DNA of 64,000 bases from Pisaster brevispinus (Eukaryota; Echinodermata; Asteroidea; Forcipulatida; Asteriidae). Below, piece by piece: positions 13,301 through 22,067 of the stretch. The DNA lies in the NCBI GenBank assembly GCA_023634235.1, contig JAMKCF010000007.1:1-64000 (forward strand), written 5' to 3'. The notes under the pieces are model-generated. The model saw only the letters and a program-made list of their open reading frames with translations. It made no database searches and was not told the origin of the DNA. Made by a program: the position numbers and the translations under genes. Within the stretch, counting starts at the first letter, position 1; every line of letters starts with the position of its first letter.

Positions 13301-14959
13301 GTCCCCATGCTTTTCAATGAAGTGGTTCCCACTCTTCCACTCCAAGTTTGGGTTCCCTGGGTCACGAGCTGTTGAAATGTTACCTATGATTACATCATAA
13401 ACAGGGTTAGCCATACAAAGTGCTTCTACCGAACCAACAAAATATGGAGAGTCAATGGTGACATGGGCTACTGGTACTTGTCGTACAGTCCCATCGATGA
13501 GTACACAATACTTGGTTGCGCCTGTCAACTGGTTTTGTGACACAAGACTTCTGCGAATGACGACACCGGTGCAACCTGTATCTCTCAGAACAGATACACG
13601 TTTCATACCTAATGTACCGTTGGTAACTGGCATACCCTTGACATCCTCGCTTCTGCATGCTGCACTCATCAACAGCAAATTGTGTCCACATTTCAAGGTA
13701 ATCAGTCCTTTATCAGAACAACAATTGGCTAGATTTGCCTTGTCTACAGTATACATACATGCTATTCTCTCGACCTCTGATGTTGTCGTGCTGGGTTGAG
13801 AAATAGCCTGGTGACATTCAGAGCACTGCTGCATCTGGTGTGGTGCTGCAAGTGAAGAAGACTCACGGTGTTCCCCAATCAGTCCAGCTACCTTCGTTGG
13901 TTGTGTGTTACTCCAGCAGTTCCTAGCTACATGACCTGGCTTATGACATAGATAACATATTCTGGGTTGCCTTTGGTTAAATGGCTGTGGTTGTCTTTGG
14001 TTAAATGGCTGTGGCTGTCTTTGGTTAAATGGCTGTGGCTGTCTTTGGTTAAATGGCACTCTTAAACCTGGTCTATCTGATACATAGGTCTTTCTTTCTG
14101 GTTGTTTGTCATTTCCTGTCGGTTTTGTTGGAGTGTTCATCCTTTGAACAAAATGCGTTTGTCTATCTTGACCGAAGGCACCACCCCTAGCCTCTACATA
14201 CTTTTCTGCAATGTCTGCCATGACATCCATGCTAGAAGGATGTCTCTCTTTCAAAAACAATGCGAGATCAGCACTTGAACCATTAATAAATTGTTCCCTA
14301 AGAAGAAGATCTTTTAAACCATTAAAATCCTTCTCAATCCTTGCCAAATCGGTCCACCTACAAAAGTAGTTGTTAAGCCTAACTACAAATTGCTTTGGGC
14401 TTTCATACCTTTCAGGTCTGGCTGCTCGAAACTTCTTTCTAAAGCCATCTTCAGTAAGTTGGTACCTTTTCAACAGAGAGCTTTTCAAAGACTGATAGTT
14501 GGAAGCTTCTGATAGTGGAAGTCTAGAATACACTTCTAAAGCCTTACCTCTAAGGAGGGCGCTTAAATTGATTGCCCAACTATCCTGGCTCCAGCCTTGG
14601 GCGGTAGCATAACGTTCAAACCTTTGCAAGTATGAATCTAACTCATCCCTATTGTCTTCAAAATGGGGAAGTTTTGGAACTCGGGCATTCAGTTTAACTG
14701 ATTTAGGAGTGCTTGGCTCATCTGGACTTTTAGCATGTTCCTTCTTTACCATCTCTAACTTAATCTGCATCTCTATTGTCTCACGCTCTTGTCGCCTAAG
14801 TTCCAGCTGTTCAGCACGGACCTCCCGCTCGAGACCTTCCTTCTCCCTTCTTTCTACTCTCATTCGATCTTGTTCTGCACTAACAAACTCTCTCAACTCA
14901 TCTCCACTCAAATCAATCTCTTTGCCTAACTTAACTAACTTTTCCAAATCCATGGTCAT
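10331..14959 (-). CDS. Gag-Pol polyprotein, order Gag-PR-IN-RT-RNaseH
   Basis: A single frame is open from 15118 to the TAG at 10331-10333. The frame begins at a TTG; the likeliest start is ATG 14959 or the ATG at 14953 in a strong ACCATGG context. The next upstream ATG (15094) would add a hydrophobic leader that looks fortuitous. Residue numbers below count from 15118. Gag has a charged coiled segment (about 60-130), a PFNQRQPQ tandem repeat (about 355-385) and a CCHC knuckle (C388, C391, H396, C401). Protease has DTG at 513-515. Integrase has an HHCC finger (H725, H732, C762, C765), catalytic D795, D855 and E891 (DD35E), and a GPY module near 1032. RT has D1268 and FIDD at 1328-1331. RNase H has D1479, E1518 and D1545. 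All catalytic residues are present and there is no stop or frameshift, so the protein looks functional. It makes the capsid, processes it, copies the RNA and integrates the DNA. Confidence 0.93.
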   Translation of the reverse strand: MTMDLEKLVKLGKEIDLSGDELREFVSAEQDRMRVERREKEGLEREVRAEQLELRRQERETIEMQIKLEMVKKEHAKSPDEPSTPKSVKLNARVPKLPHFEDNRDELDSYLQRFERYATAQGWSQDSWAINLSALLRGKALEVYSRLPLSEASNYQSLKSSLLKRYQLTEDGFRKKFRAARPERYESPKQFVVRLNNYFCRWTDLARIEKDFNGLKDLLLREQFINGSSADLALFLKERHPSSMDVMADIAEKYVEARGGAFGQDRQTHFVQRMNTPTKPTGNDKQPERKTYVSDRPGLRVPFNQRQPQPFNQRQPQPFNQRQPQPFNQRQPRICYLCHKPGHVARNCWSNTQPTKVAGLIGEHRESSSLAAPHQMQQCSECHQAISQPSTTTSEVERIACMYTVDKANLANCCSDKGLITLKCGHNLLLMSAACRSEDVKGMPVTNGTLGMKRVSVLRDTGCTGVVIRRSLVSQNQLTGATKYCVLIDGTVRQVPVAHVTIDSPYFVGSVEALCMANPVYDVIIGNISTARDPGNPNLEWKSGNHFIEKHGDNSERKSEGNLHQILAVQTRAQRLAEDKPLPALRVPSTLPEVTADELREAQQQDATLHRVREFAKSGEIKLGRGENSSHYFIKKGLIHRQFCSPKIDHGDVITQLVVPQHHRTLVMKLAHESILGGHQGSRKTADKVLSNFFWPGVQADIQRYCRSCDICQRTIPKGKVTKVPLDLMPLIDEQFQRIAVDIVGPIAPVTDRGNRFILTMVDYATRYPEAVPLKSIEAHRVAEALVDIFTRVGIPREILTDQGTQFTSGVMKEVSRLLSIRQLTTTPYHPSCNGLVERFNGSLKQMLKRLCAEKPKDWDRYIGPLLFAYRETPQSSLGFAPFDLLYGRNVRGPMTILKELWTDDVETTEVKTTYEYVLDLRERIEATCKLAQEELKKSTTRYKKYYDRKTRPRQLKEGDKVLLLLPTDNNKLLLHWKGPYTVLKQIGKYDYRIDLVTRTKTFHINLLKLYVERTQTTNLVDSCLVNNVLPTCLLDVVSTAVIESEPEPDDLDNVEMMTTDDDQLRLPNLTAKETIEDVNVHKGLSADQTSEVRELLKKFCSVLTDLPGRSILTKHEIRLISSDPVRSKPYPLPHALRETVKTEVKSMLEMGVIEMAESPYASPIVLVKKKDGSQRFCIDFRRLNRVTVFDAEPMPDPEEIFAKLSSDMFFTKLDLSKGYWQIPLHETAKEKTAFITPDGLYQFCTMPFGLINAPASFSRMMRVMLRGMSNVDNFIDDILVHTKTWEEHLKTLESLFQRLAQSCVTARPSKCYIGFDKLEYLGHVVGRGQLEPLPDKLTTIQNAPRPKTKKQLRSFLGLTGYYRRFIPNYAAIAVPLTDRTKKLEPNHIVWETSQEFAFQTLKARLTTAPVLRLPDCQQQFLLQTDASDVGIGAVLLQKHSEKNFPVAYASRKLLQRERAYSTIERECLAIVWAIQKFQTYLYGREFVLQTDHQPLTYLQHAKVANGRILRWALTLQPYRFRIESIKGGENVGADYLSRVST
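13970..14063 (-). repeat. 27-bp tandem repeat in gag
   Basis: About 3.5 copies of a 27-bp unit (GGTTAAATGGCTGTGG with variants) encode the PFNQRQPQP repeat just before the zinc knuckle. Copies are almost identical, suggesting recent slippage expansion of a flexible linker. Confidence 0.8.
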
Positions 14960-15159
14960 ACACTTACCTCGCTGCGAATTATGCGCAGAAATGTTAGGCA
15001 ATTGGTTGGAGTGAGTCCACAAAGTCTGAGGTCTGCAAATCAAGAGCTGAAAAGAAGCTAACAAAAATGCACTTATTATTATACATATATTCATTGGAAT
15101 TACTACCACCTGATACAATCATTAGCGTTTGCACAAGTCTCTCAATTTTCAATCAGATT

Positions 15160-15177
15160 TTCCCGGACCAGCCCCCA
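15160..15177 (-). promoter_or_regulatory. Primer binding site, proline-tRNA-like
   Basis: In element orientation TGGGGGCTGGTCCGGGAA starts three bases after the 5' LTR. The proline primer site known from murine leukaemia retroviruses has the same form with one internal difference in the first 17 bases. An invertebrate proline tRNA could match exactly; that needs the host tRNA set. Confidence 0.72.
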
Positions 15178-15180
15178 AAA

Positions 15181-16655
15181 TGTCACAGCTTACCCCGCAA
15201 GGCAGCCACGACTGAAAGATTTCACCGCAAACTCAAATAAATGCAGACAGGTGACACCAGAGAACTACATATGTACACAAACTAGTTACCCATTTAATAT
15301 ATACATGTCTCTCAAGCCTCCACTAATTGTGGTCTATTTTACAAATCAATATTAACTTAAATCCACATCAATGGAAGACCTAGTAATTTTATCAAGACCT
15401 GTTTCAAAAAGGCCCGTCCAGGTTAAAGGGTCCTAATAAATAATGAATATGCTGTGTCAACTTTCTGCTAACACAAAACTCTATCAATAACGGAAATGAT
15501 TTAATTGGGTAACGTACCCATTTCAAAGCTCAATGGCAGAAACCATAACGCTTAAAAATACCTTGATTGGCAATATTACATATATATATTCAAAATATGC
15601 CTCAGTCACTGTAATGAAGCTATAGAGTATTCTCTGCTCTATAAAAGCTATCTAATTTGTCACAGTGATGATGTGAAGTCTACTGGGACTACTGACAATG
15701 ATGTTTCTATTTAAATATATTATAATGCAAAAATGGATCAATCGTATTCAAAGACAACAATTAATCAAAATATTGGTAGTTGTCTTTTAAACTATTCTTC
15801 CGGCATAAATGTGCCACATTCGGGCACGCAGAGTATTACAATAAAAAGCAAAAGAAAAACAGTCCAACCAAATTATAGGGTTCTTCTTTCCGCTCCACGA
15901 AGGCGTTTACAGCTATAGCTCTACCTCACAGGACTACCTCTGTAGCCAATATAATAATGTTCTCTGATTCCAGTCGCTGCGAAATCGGTTCAAAGTTCAC
16001 ATAAACTGATGCGCCCTCTGCTGCTTGTAGCAACCCGTGATCATTGGACTGGGACGTCTTTAATCGGCCGACACTCAGTCTGGCGTTTCAAACATTCACC
16101 AAGGGTGAAAACCATGGTTTTCCATCATAGCGTTTCTCTTGGAGTTCAGATCCCATGCAGTGTTGACTCACTCCAACCAATTTGCCTTAAAATACAGCAG
16201 CCTGAAAATCTGCTCTGATTTTAGCAATGGCAGCAAAATCACATAGCAAAAACCAACACCCAACGCAAAAAGTCTGACTCTGGATCTAACATTTGGGTCA
16301 CATCCTCTCTCGATCCAAGACACAGCAAGAATGAATCCACTCTACCTAAAACACCACTAGCATAACCTCACTCTCGCTGACCGCACCCATCTACCCAACA
16401 TACCTCAAAAATCTCCCATTCAAAACTTCATACCCCAACGGAACATAATACTCTAAGGAATTTCTGAGGGATAACTTACCACTGCAGACCAAATAAGGTA
16501 AGGCATTTACATAATAACAAAAGGACTGAATACTTACCTACTGGGGAGCTGGCTACTAGAATATTCATGAGGCACAGTTAAACTTTTATTAAACTCACAA
16601 CTACTGAAGAGGAAAGTTATTAATTCACATGTGTCCATGAGGTTAAATTCTGACA
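15181..16655 (-). repeat. 5' LTR of the GMR1-like element
   Basis: Partner of 8679-10153, same length, three substitutions. In element orientation it contains a splice-donor-like AGGTAAGTATT near 16530-16540. A second donor-like GAGGTAAGT lies just upstream of the probable gag start, near 14963-14970. No promoter could be fixed by eye. Confidence 0.94.
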
Positions 16656-16860
16656 TGTAGCCTTTCCTGAGTAAAACGGCTACAAATCTAGCATAAAAAG
16701 CTACACTCTAGCCGTTTCTTACCAGGAAAAGGCTTCAAAAAGTGAAAAGCGACAATGTAGCCTTCGATCAGGAAACGACTACAAAAACTAGCGTTCCTGA
16801 CGTAAAACGGCGAGGTTTTTCGGCGTTCCTGATGGAAAACGAGTAGGTTTTGACGAAATC
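16656..16860. repeat. Satellite B continuation, degenerating
   Basis: The TGTAG target duplication is followed by CCTTTCCTGAGTAAAACGG, directly continuing the satellite B unit broken at 8678. Similarity decays over about 200 bp, leaving shorter motifs (GTTCCTGACGTAAAACGG, GTTCCTGATGGAAAACG). This is the inner edge of the subtelomeric satellite. Confidence 0.8.
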
Positions 16861-16864
16861 AGTT

Positions 16865-16890
16865 AGGCCCCTAAACCTAACCCTAACACT
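16865..16890. repeat. Short interstitial telomeric tract
   Basis: CCCCTAAACCTAACCCTAAC holds three to four degenerate telomere units in the same orientation as the terminal array, 11 kb inside the terminal tract. It lies at the junction between satellite and unique DNA. Confidence 0.7.
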
Positions 16891-17224
16891 CACGGTGACC
16901 TACTTTTCACAAAATCAAATTTTGACAAAAGAGTTAATTTGAGCATGCTATTTTCATTATTTTAATACAAAATTTGCACATAATATTCGATGAAAATTGA
17001 CATGGTTTTGACATATTTGTACCAAAAGGGTGTTTTTTTACTTAAAAATTGTCAATTTTTGTGGTCTCTGCCCTGACCACATTGTAGGTCGGATTGGGCT
17101 AAAAAGTGGTGTGCATTTATTGCTTATTAGGACCTACAAGCACAGCAATTTTTATCAAAATCGGAAGACATAAGGTACAAAATTGCGTTGGTCTGACATG
17201 GAATGACCCATAAGCAGTTTGTTG
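16891..17224. other. Unassigned AT-rich stretch
   Basis: No gene is recognised. The 17060-17220 part (around GGTCGGATTGGGC and AAATCGGAAGACATAAGG) reads like a dispersed repeat, but no second copy is visible in this window. Confidence 0.4.
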
Positions 17225-17530
17225 GTGTGTGTACGAAATGTGTTTTCGCAAACTACATCACACTAGTTTAACTACGGGAGAATAGGAGAGCAGTAGAGTG
17301 TACGGAGAACTCTGCTTGGAAAAAAGTGTGTAATTCTGCGCATGATGCCGATGGATTTGGAGACCTTGCTAGCAATTTCATCTATATGATGGGACCACTT
17401 CAGTTTACTGTCAGGTATCACACTAAGGAATTTAGTTTGCTCAACACGTTGAATTGGCTCATCTAGCAGTTTAACAGTGAGATTAGAAATATCGCTTCCT
17501 TTTGCAGTTTTGTAGGACGAGGTTCTTAGC
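17225..17530 (-). pseudogene. LINE reverse transcriptase remnant
   Basis: Minus-strand translation, with interruptions, resembles the C-terminal side of a non-LTR reverse transcriptase. It reads TVKLLDEPIQRVEQTKFLSV, then a DSKLKWSHHIDEIASKVSK-like segment, then an IGIMRRI and a LRTLYCS-like segment. This matches the post-catalytic region of jockey/L2/RTE-type elements. Both ends are truncated and stops are present. It lies 45 bp downstream of the transporter stop codon, so it may form part of that gene's 3' UTR. Family level is inference from motif spacing only. Confidence 0.6.
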
Positions 17531-17574
17531 TCCTGCTGATGGTGTGTACGGTGTCATCGCTCAATGCTCCCAAG

Positions 17575-17693
17575 CTACGTACAAAATATTGCTGCATAAC
17601 GATCTACTGCCAATAACAGCACAGTAAGTACTGCCAGGATACCGAGCCCAATGAAAACAACGTTGTAATCAACAGTCAAACTAAAGAAGACAC
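17575..17693 (-). CDS. MCT-like transporter, last coding exon
   Basis: An acceptor (TTTCTTTGTAG) precedes GTGTCTTCTTTAGTTTGAC. Joined to the preceding exon the split codon gives glycine, and the frame then encodes VFFSLTVDYNVVFIGLGILA followed by a hydrophobic stretch ending AVDRYAAIFCT and TAG at 17575-17577. This is the last transmembrane segment and short tail expected of a 12-TM SLC16 protein. Its phase fits the donor at 18791 exactly, which is the main evidence that both exons belong to one gene. Confidence 0.82.
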
Positions 17694-18791
17694 CTACAAA
17701 GAAAAATATGTTCAGTTTAAACAGTATTGACACTGCAGGTAACATTTGGAGTTAATTAATATACAGGCAACACATTTTGGAAGAATTCCTTTACTACCTA
17801 TTTGTAGATAATGTCGGAACATCACTTCTGGATTACCAGACCTTTTCTATTTTCAAGCACTATGTAACTATACCATCTGTGACATCACAAAGCAGGGACT
17901 TCCTCCAGGCACAATTTGTACAAAGCTCTCAATATTACACAGAAAATAGTTTCATATTTTTATCAACTGAGAATACAAAGAAAAAGGGCACATTAAAAAA
18001 TGTGTTCAGCTGTTGAACAATGAAATGACCACACAAATTGTATTAATTTTGGGGGGTTTGTGTCAAGATAGTTGTCTACCTGTTGAGACAGGAGATTCAG
18101 AAGAGATTTGGGCGTCGACAGCGTGGACGTTCTCGAATCACTTTCATGTACCAAACCTTTGGGGACATTGCTAAACAATTTTAAATATTGGGAGAGCAGA
18201 GTGATCAAGATCTCGATTTACAAGGTCGACAAACATGATTGTTTTTTTGTGCGTGGGGTATGAGCTTATTGAAAGGCCCTTGTGGGGGTCTTTTACACAA
18301 CGGATTAATGGACCCAACAAAGTTTTTCCTAGTTTAACTTAGGACCTTTAATAAAGGACCTCTTCAAGGGGATAGCAGGACCCCACAGAACCCAATCCGT
18401 AAGGGTGGGCTTACAGGAGCACCCTTGTGAGGTTTTTTTCAACAAAGGAACAATGGAACCCACAAGATAATTCTTTGTTCAACCTGGACCCCACAAGAGA
18501 GTTCTTTAGAAAAGGGAATAATAGAACAACGATATCAGTACTCAACAAACCCAATCCGTAAGGTTGTGTGGGCGTGTGTGCTGGGGGGTGTTTGTGTGCC
18601 CAAGCACCCCTCAGAGCATAGTCTGCTACGGCAAATGTTATGCAATAATTACTTCTGAAACTATACATGATACATCAAAGTGCCTAACATTAGGAGCACG
18701 TCACTGTTGAACAGATGTTTTTATATAAGTGTATAAATGTATCAGGAAACTGTAAACTAAAAGGACCACTTTTTCCGTTAACGTCACTCAC
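17694..18791 (-). other. Intron of the MCT-like gene
   Basis: Bounded by donor GTGAGT (18791-18786) and acceptor TAG (17696-17694). No coding sequence or transposon recognised inside. Confidence 0.7.
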
Positions 18792-19628
18792 CTGTAAGAA
18801 AACCTCCAGCAACTTCTCCGATAGCAAAACACGGCATAGATATAAGATAACCCTTAAGATGATGCTCTTGAGCAAGAACCTGTTGAGCAACTGGCAAATG
18901 AAGAACTGCGATTGTTCCAAGGGCTGCCCCATTTACTGTGGCCAGAACAGCAAGAAATATGTAACTGTCAGATGAGAAGAAATCTAGAAAGAATGCTAGG
19001 GCATCTGCTAATCCAAGTACAATGCATAAGTGTACTGGCGATATGAATCCACGGTCTATGACTAGTCCATGGATAACTCTACTTATAAGAGTCCCTACAC
19101 CCCCCGCTGTCGTCAAGAAACTTGCCGCTTGAGAAGTAATGCCTCTTGATATCGCATGTGGAACCAGGAAGATCAACCAAGAAGAGTAAGAGATGCCAAT
19201 CAAGAACCAAAACAAAAGGTACAGAGAGAACATCGGCGCAAGGTAGAAAATATCCAGTGAAAGATTCTCAAGAAGCTTCTTAAAGAAGGAGAATATGTAG
19301 CTGTACATTGCATTGGATTGACTCGGGTTCCCTGTAGGTGTACTACGAACAACGGCTTGGTCTTCATTTGATGATAAGCGTTTATAGGTTGAAGATTTCT
19401 GCGTAACCAACGCCCCTAAGGCAGTCACGTTAAAATTGAGCACTGCCAGAATGGCAGTGGCGCCTCTCCATCCATAGATATCGATCATCATTTCTGTCAG
19501 TGGTGGTAAGATCATCATACCGAAAGCTGCCCCATAAACCAGTACAGAGTGAGCCAGAGCGAATCTTGCAGGGAAGTACCCCACTACTGTGATTATAAAA
19601 GGTACGTATGAGAAACTGAAACCAATAC
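18792..19628 (-). CDS. MCT-like transporter (SLC16 family), large central exon
   Basis: This 837-bp exon is bordered by acceptor TCTATGTGTAG and donor GTGAGTG. It encodes most of a major-facilitator carrier. GIGFSFSYVPFIITVVGYF fits TM4, FALAHSVLVYGAAFGMMILP fits TM5, and YGWRGATAILAVLNF is the conserved MCT TM5/6 block. A hydrophilic loop (QKSSTYKRLSSNEDQAVV) follows, then TM7-11 ending GEVAGGFLTG. SLC16 proteins move monocarboxylates or related solutes across the plasma membrane; the substrate cannot be read from the sequence. The frame has no stops. Which SLC16 paralogue this is remains open. Confidence 0.85.
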
Positions 19629-20115
19629 CTACACATAGAAGAAAACAAGGAGAAAATATTGCATAAAAATTAATATGAGCCACCACACCACTGTAGCCCA
19701 GTCTATACAGTCAGAACTGGATTAATCCATTTACGTTATAGGGGACAAAACTCCAGTTCATAAACAAAGTTGCAAAAAGCAAAATGCTTATAATTTTTTT
19801 TAAAGCTTACAAGTAAAGAATGATAAAATAATGTATTAAGTTGCTCAAATAAAGAATAGGTTATAAATAGTGTATAACAAACATAACACATGATTTGTTG
19901 ATGACAACACTATGATTAGGCAAGATCGTTGTGTAGGCCTACGTCATTTTACAAAAAGACACAATTTTTAAGTCGTGTTATGTAGCCCAATTTGTAATTG
20001 GCAAGTTGCTAAAGTAAATGTTACACCCCTATTGATTGAATGCAGAGATCCAGCCACAGTGAGTCGAAGAAAAACTTGGAAAAAACACACAAATCGTATA
20101 GACTTTGGATGTTAC
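19629..20115 (-). other. Intron sequence, nothing recognised
   Basis: AT-rich sequence between the central exon acceptor and the decayed LTR element. No exon matching the missing TM2-3 region was found here on the minus strand. Confidence 0.5.
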
Positions 20116-20679
20116 TGTAGGGAACCCAAGTGCGCCCTCAGTGTTCAAGTGTCTGATCAACTTTGTCATTAGCATATCTTACAGTAAAAAGTTAAGTTCA
20201 GGGTCGTGACCTTCATGCTCATTCTCTTTTCCATTTTAGCTTTGAGCAAGAAAGAGCATATTTATTTTCAAGTGGTATTTCTTTCTATTTTTGTAGGGAT
20301 CATGGCTCTGGCCAAAAAAACTTTTAACAAAGTATTTATCTGGGGAGGGATAGTGTTGTGGAGCTATCTGTAAGTATTATTTTGTATCCTATCCTCTTTT
20401 TGTGAGAGAAATATTGCCATTTTTAGGGCTAGTTCAATCGAGAAATTGTAAACTTGTTTGTGGTAGCCAGCCTCGTGTCGTGTTGACCTTTTGCCCTTTA
20501 TAAAGTGACTGTGTTACTGTAGTGCTAATGCTATTTTGTACTGTGTGCTTTTGAATGGAATATTAAAATCCCTTCAATTGCGGGAGATTATTTCCTATTT
20601 TAGACATCATATGAATTTTGCATTTATTGTATTTAGGTGAATTTTCGTAAAGGACAGGCCTCCTTCCTGTGTCTCTACA
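20116..20679 (+). repeat. 5' LTR of decayed element
   Basis: Begins TGTAGGGAACCC and ends TCTCTACA; aligns along its length with 25591-26137. It contains a TTTATAAAGTGAC stretch that could be the TATA region, present in both copies. Confidence 0.75.
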
Positions 20680-21876
20680 AATGGCGTCGTAGACAGGATT
20701 TAGTTTTTGCCATTTTTCTACAAGTTTCGGTATTGCTTCTGCTTACGCTTTTTCAACAATTAGTTGATTTTTTCAACAATGACATCGGTTTGCCCGTACT
20801 TGAACCCCGGTTTTTAGGTTTTCTCCTGAGGATTGATATAATTGTTTTTCCGTTTTCTTTGTGAACTATGGTTGTGATGGACAATTTGATCCAAGCTTTG
20901 CTGATCTGTTTTATTTTATTCATTATTTTTAGAAACAGATAACTTTAGAGCCAGTTGGTGTTTTGGATTAAGTGGTTTGGAGTCAAAAAGTTTTATTGTT
21001 GCACACATATTTTGTAACCTTAAGTTTTTAGCCAGCTGCATTTTCTGTTTGCACCTGTGTAAAGGGTGTAAAGTTTATGACTTCATGTGTATTTCAATTA
21101 TCTTGGAATATTATTGTGTAACTTTAAGTCTTTGCATGACTGTATGTCAGTTGGAAAATTTTGAATTGCAATTGTACTTTTGGTCTACAGTGTGGTTAGA
21201 CAATTTTTAACTTGTTTTTGTGTTTTCTGTTTGTGTGCAGACTGGTTTTGTAGGTCAATAATTTATGCCTCATATTGTATTTTAAAGAGTCTTAATTTTG
21301 AGTGTATATTGCTATATTGTTATTCCAACGATGTCTTTGCCAGATTGAAGATGTAAGTCATGTCGTATGTAAACGTGTAGTGGATAGCATTGAAAGTTCA
21401 ATGAACAACAGATTCACTGCTATTTTGAAGCTTTTTGAGAAGCCTGGTGAAGACAGGATTACTAAATTGCAATCACCTGATCCTATTACTTTCTCTTTTT
21501 ACATTCAGTTGAGGTGGTATACACTATTTTTGAAGAGGCTGAGCCACTAGTTTTTGAACAAGTTCCAGTTGGAGCTAGTGTTTTTCATAATGTAGAGGTG
21601 GCAGGAGCAGGTTTGGTTTATCCTACTGTGAGTGTTTTAAGTGATAGCCACCATCCAGTTTCTGAGGGCCTCGGTATTTTGTATTAGCCACTCGTTTTGT
21701 TTACCCAACGGCAAAGCCAGAGAAAAAGTAGGGAAGTCTCCCTTGTATTCAGGATCTGCAATTTATTTTCATGTACCTGTCTTGACAGTAGCAGTGACCT
21801 TTGGTAGGCCCAGAGTGGGTTTTTTTCTGTGGTCTGTGGCCAAATGCCATAAATTTAATTGTGTATATACAGAGGA
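20680..21876 (+). pseudogene. Interior of decayed LTR element, left part
   Basis: T-rich sequence with no intact frame. A plus-strand stretch at about 21340-21650 still reads like protein (CKRVVDSIESSMNNRFTAIL, then after a frame change EEAEPLVFEQVPVGASVF). It was probably coding once, but no family is recognised. It should not be read as a host gene. Confidence 0.45.
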
Positions 21877-21886
21877 ATCCCGCTCA
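21877..21886. other. 10-bp target duplication of the MULE-like element, left
   Basis: ATCCCGCTCA here is repeated exactly at 24344-24353, in direct orientation, just outside a pair of inverted termini. Confidence 0.72.
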
Positions 21887-22067
21887 GGAATTTCTTTTTC
21901 CCAGCGCGGTAAAGGCCAAGATTTGCATACCTCGCTCCCATTGGCTGGGACTTGCTGATGAATTATTCATTGAAAACAAGCTATGTAGGCCTTACGCGCG
22001 TGTGTTGTGTACGCGCGTAGTACACGACCGACGTGTCTGGCTGGGCTGATCTCTCGGTGTGTGATAG

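Larger units (their letters stand above)
8679..16655 (-). mobile_element. LTR retrotransposon, Ty3/Gypsy class with copia-like pol order (GMR1-like)
   Basis: A 7977-bp element inserted in satellite B. It has two 1475-bp LTRs, a 5-bp TGTAG duplication, a proline-tRNA-like primer binding site, a polypurine tract and one long gag-pol frame. The LTRs differ at only three positions seen by eye (8894/15396, 9795/16297, 9975/16477) with no indels, so insertion is recent. Domain order is gag zinc knuckle, protease, integrase, reverse transcriptase, RNase H. Integrase ahead of RT is the Ty1/copia order, but the RT and the integrase GPY module look Gypsy. That combination is known from GMR1-like elements, first described in fish and reported from deuterostomes. 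Confidence 0.93.

Noticed and set aside
15038..15094. Signal-peptide-like leader at the start of the gag-pol frame
   Set aside because: It precedes a splice-donor-like site and a much better ATG context; a secreted Gag is not expected.
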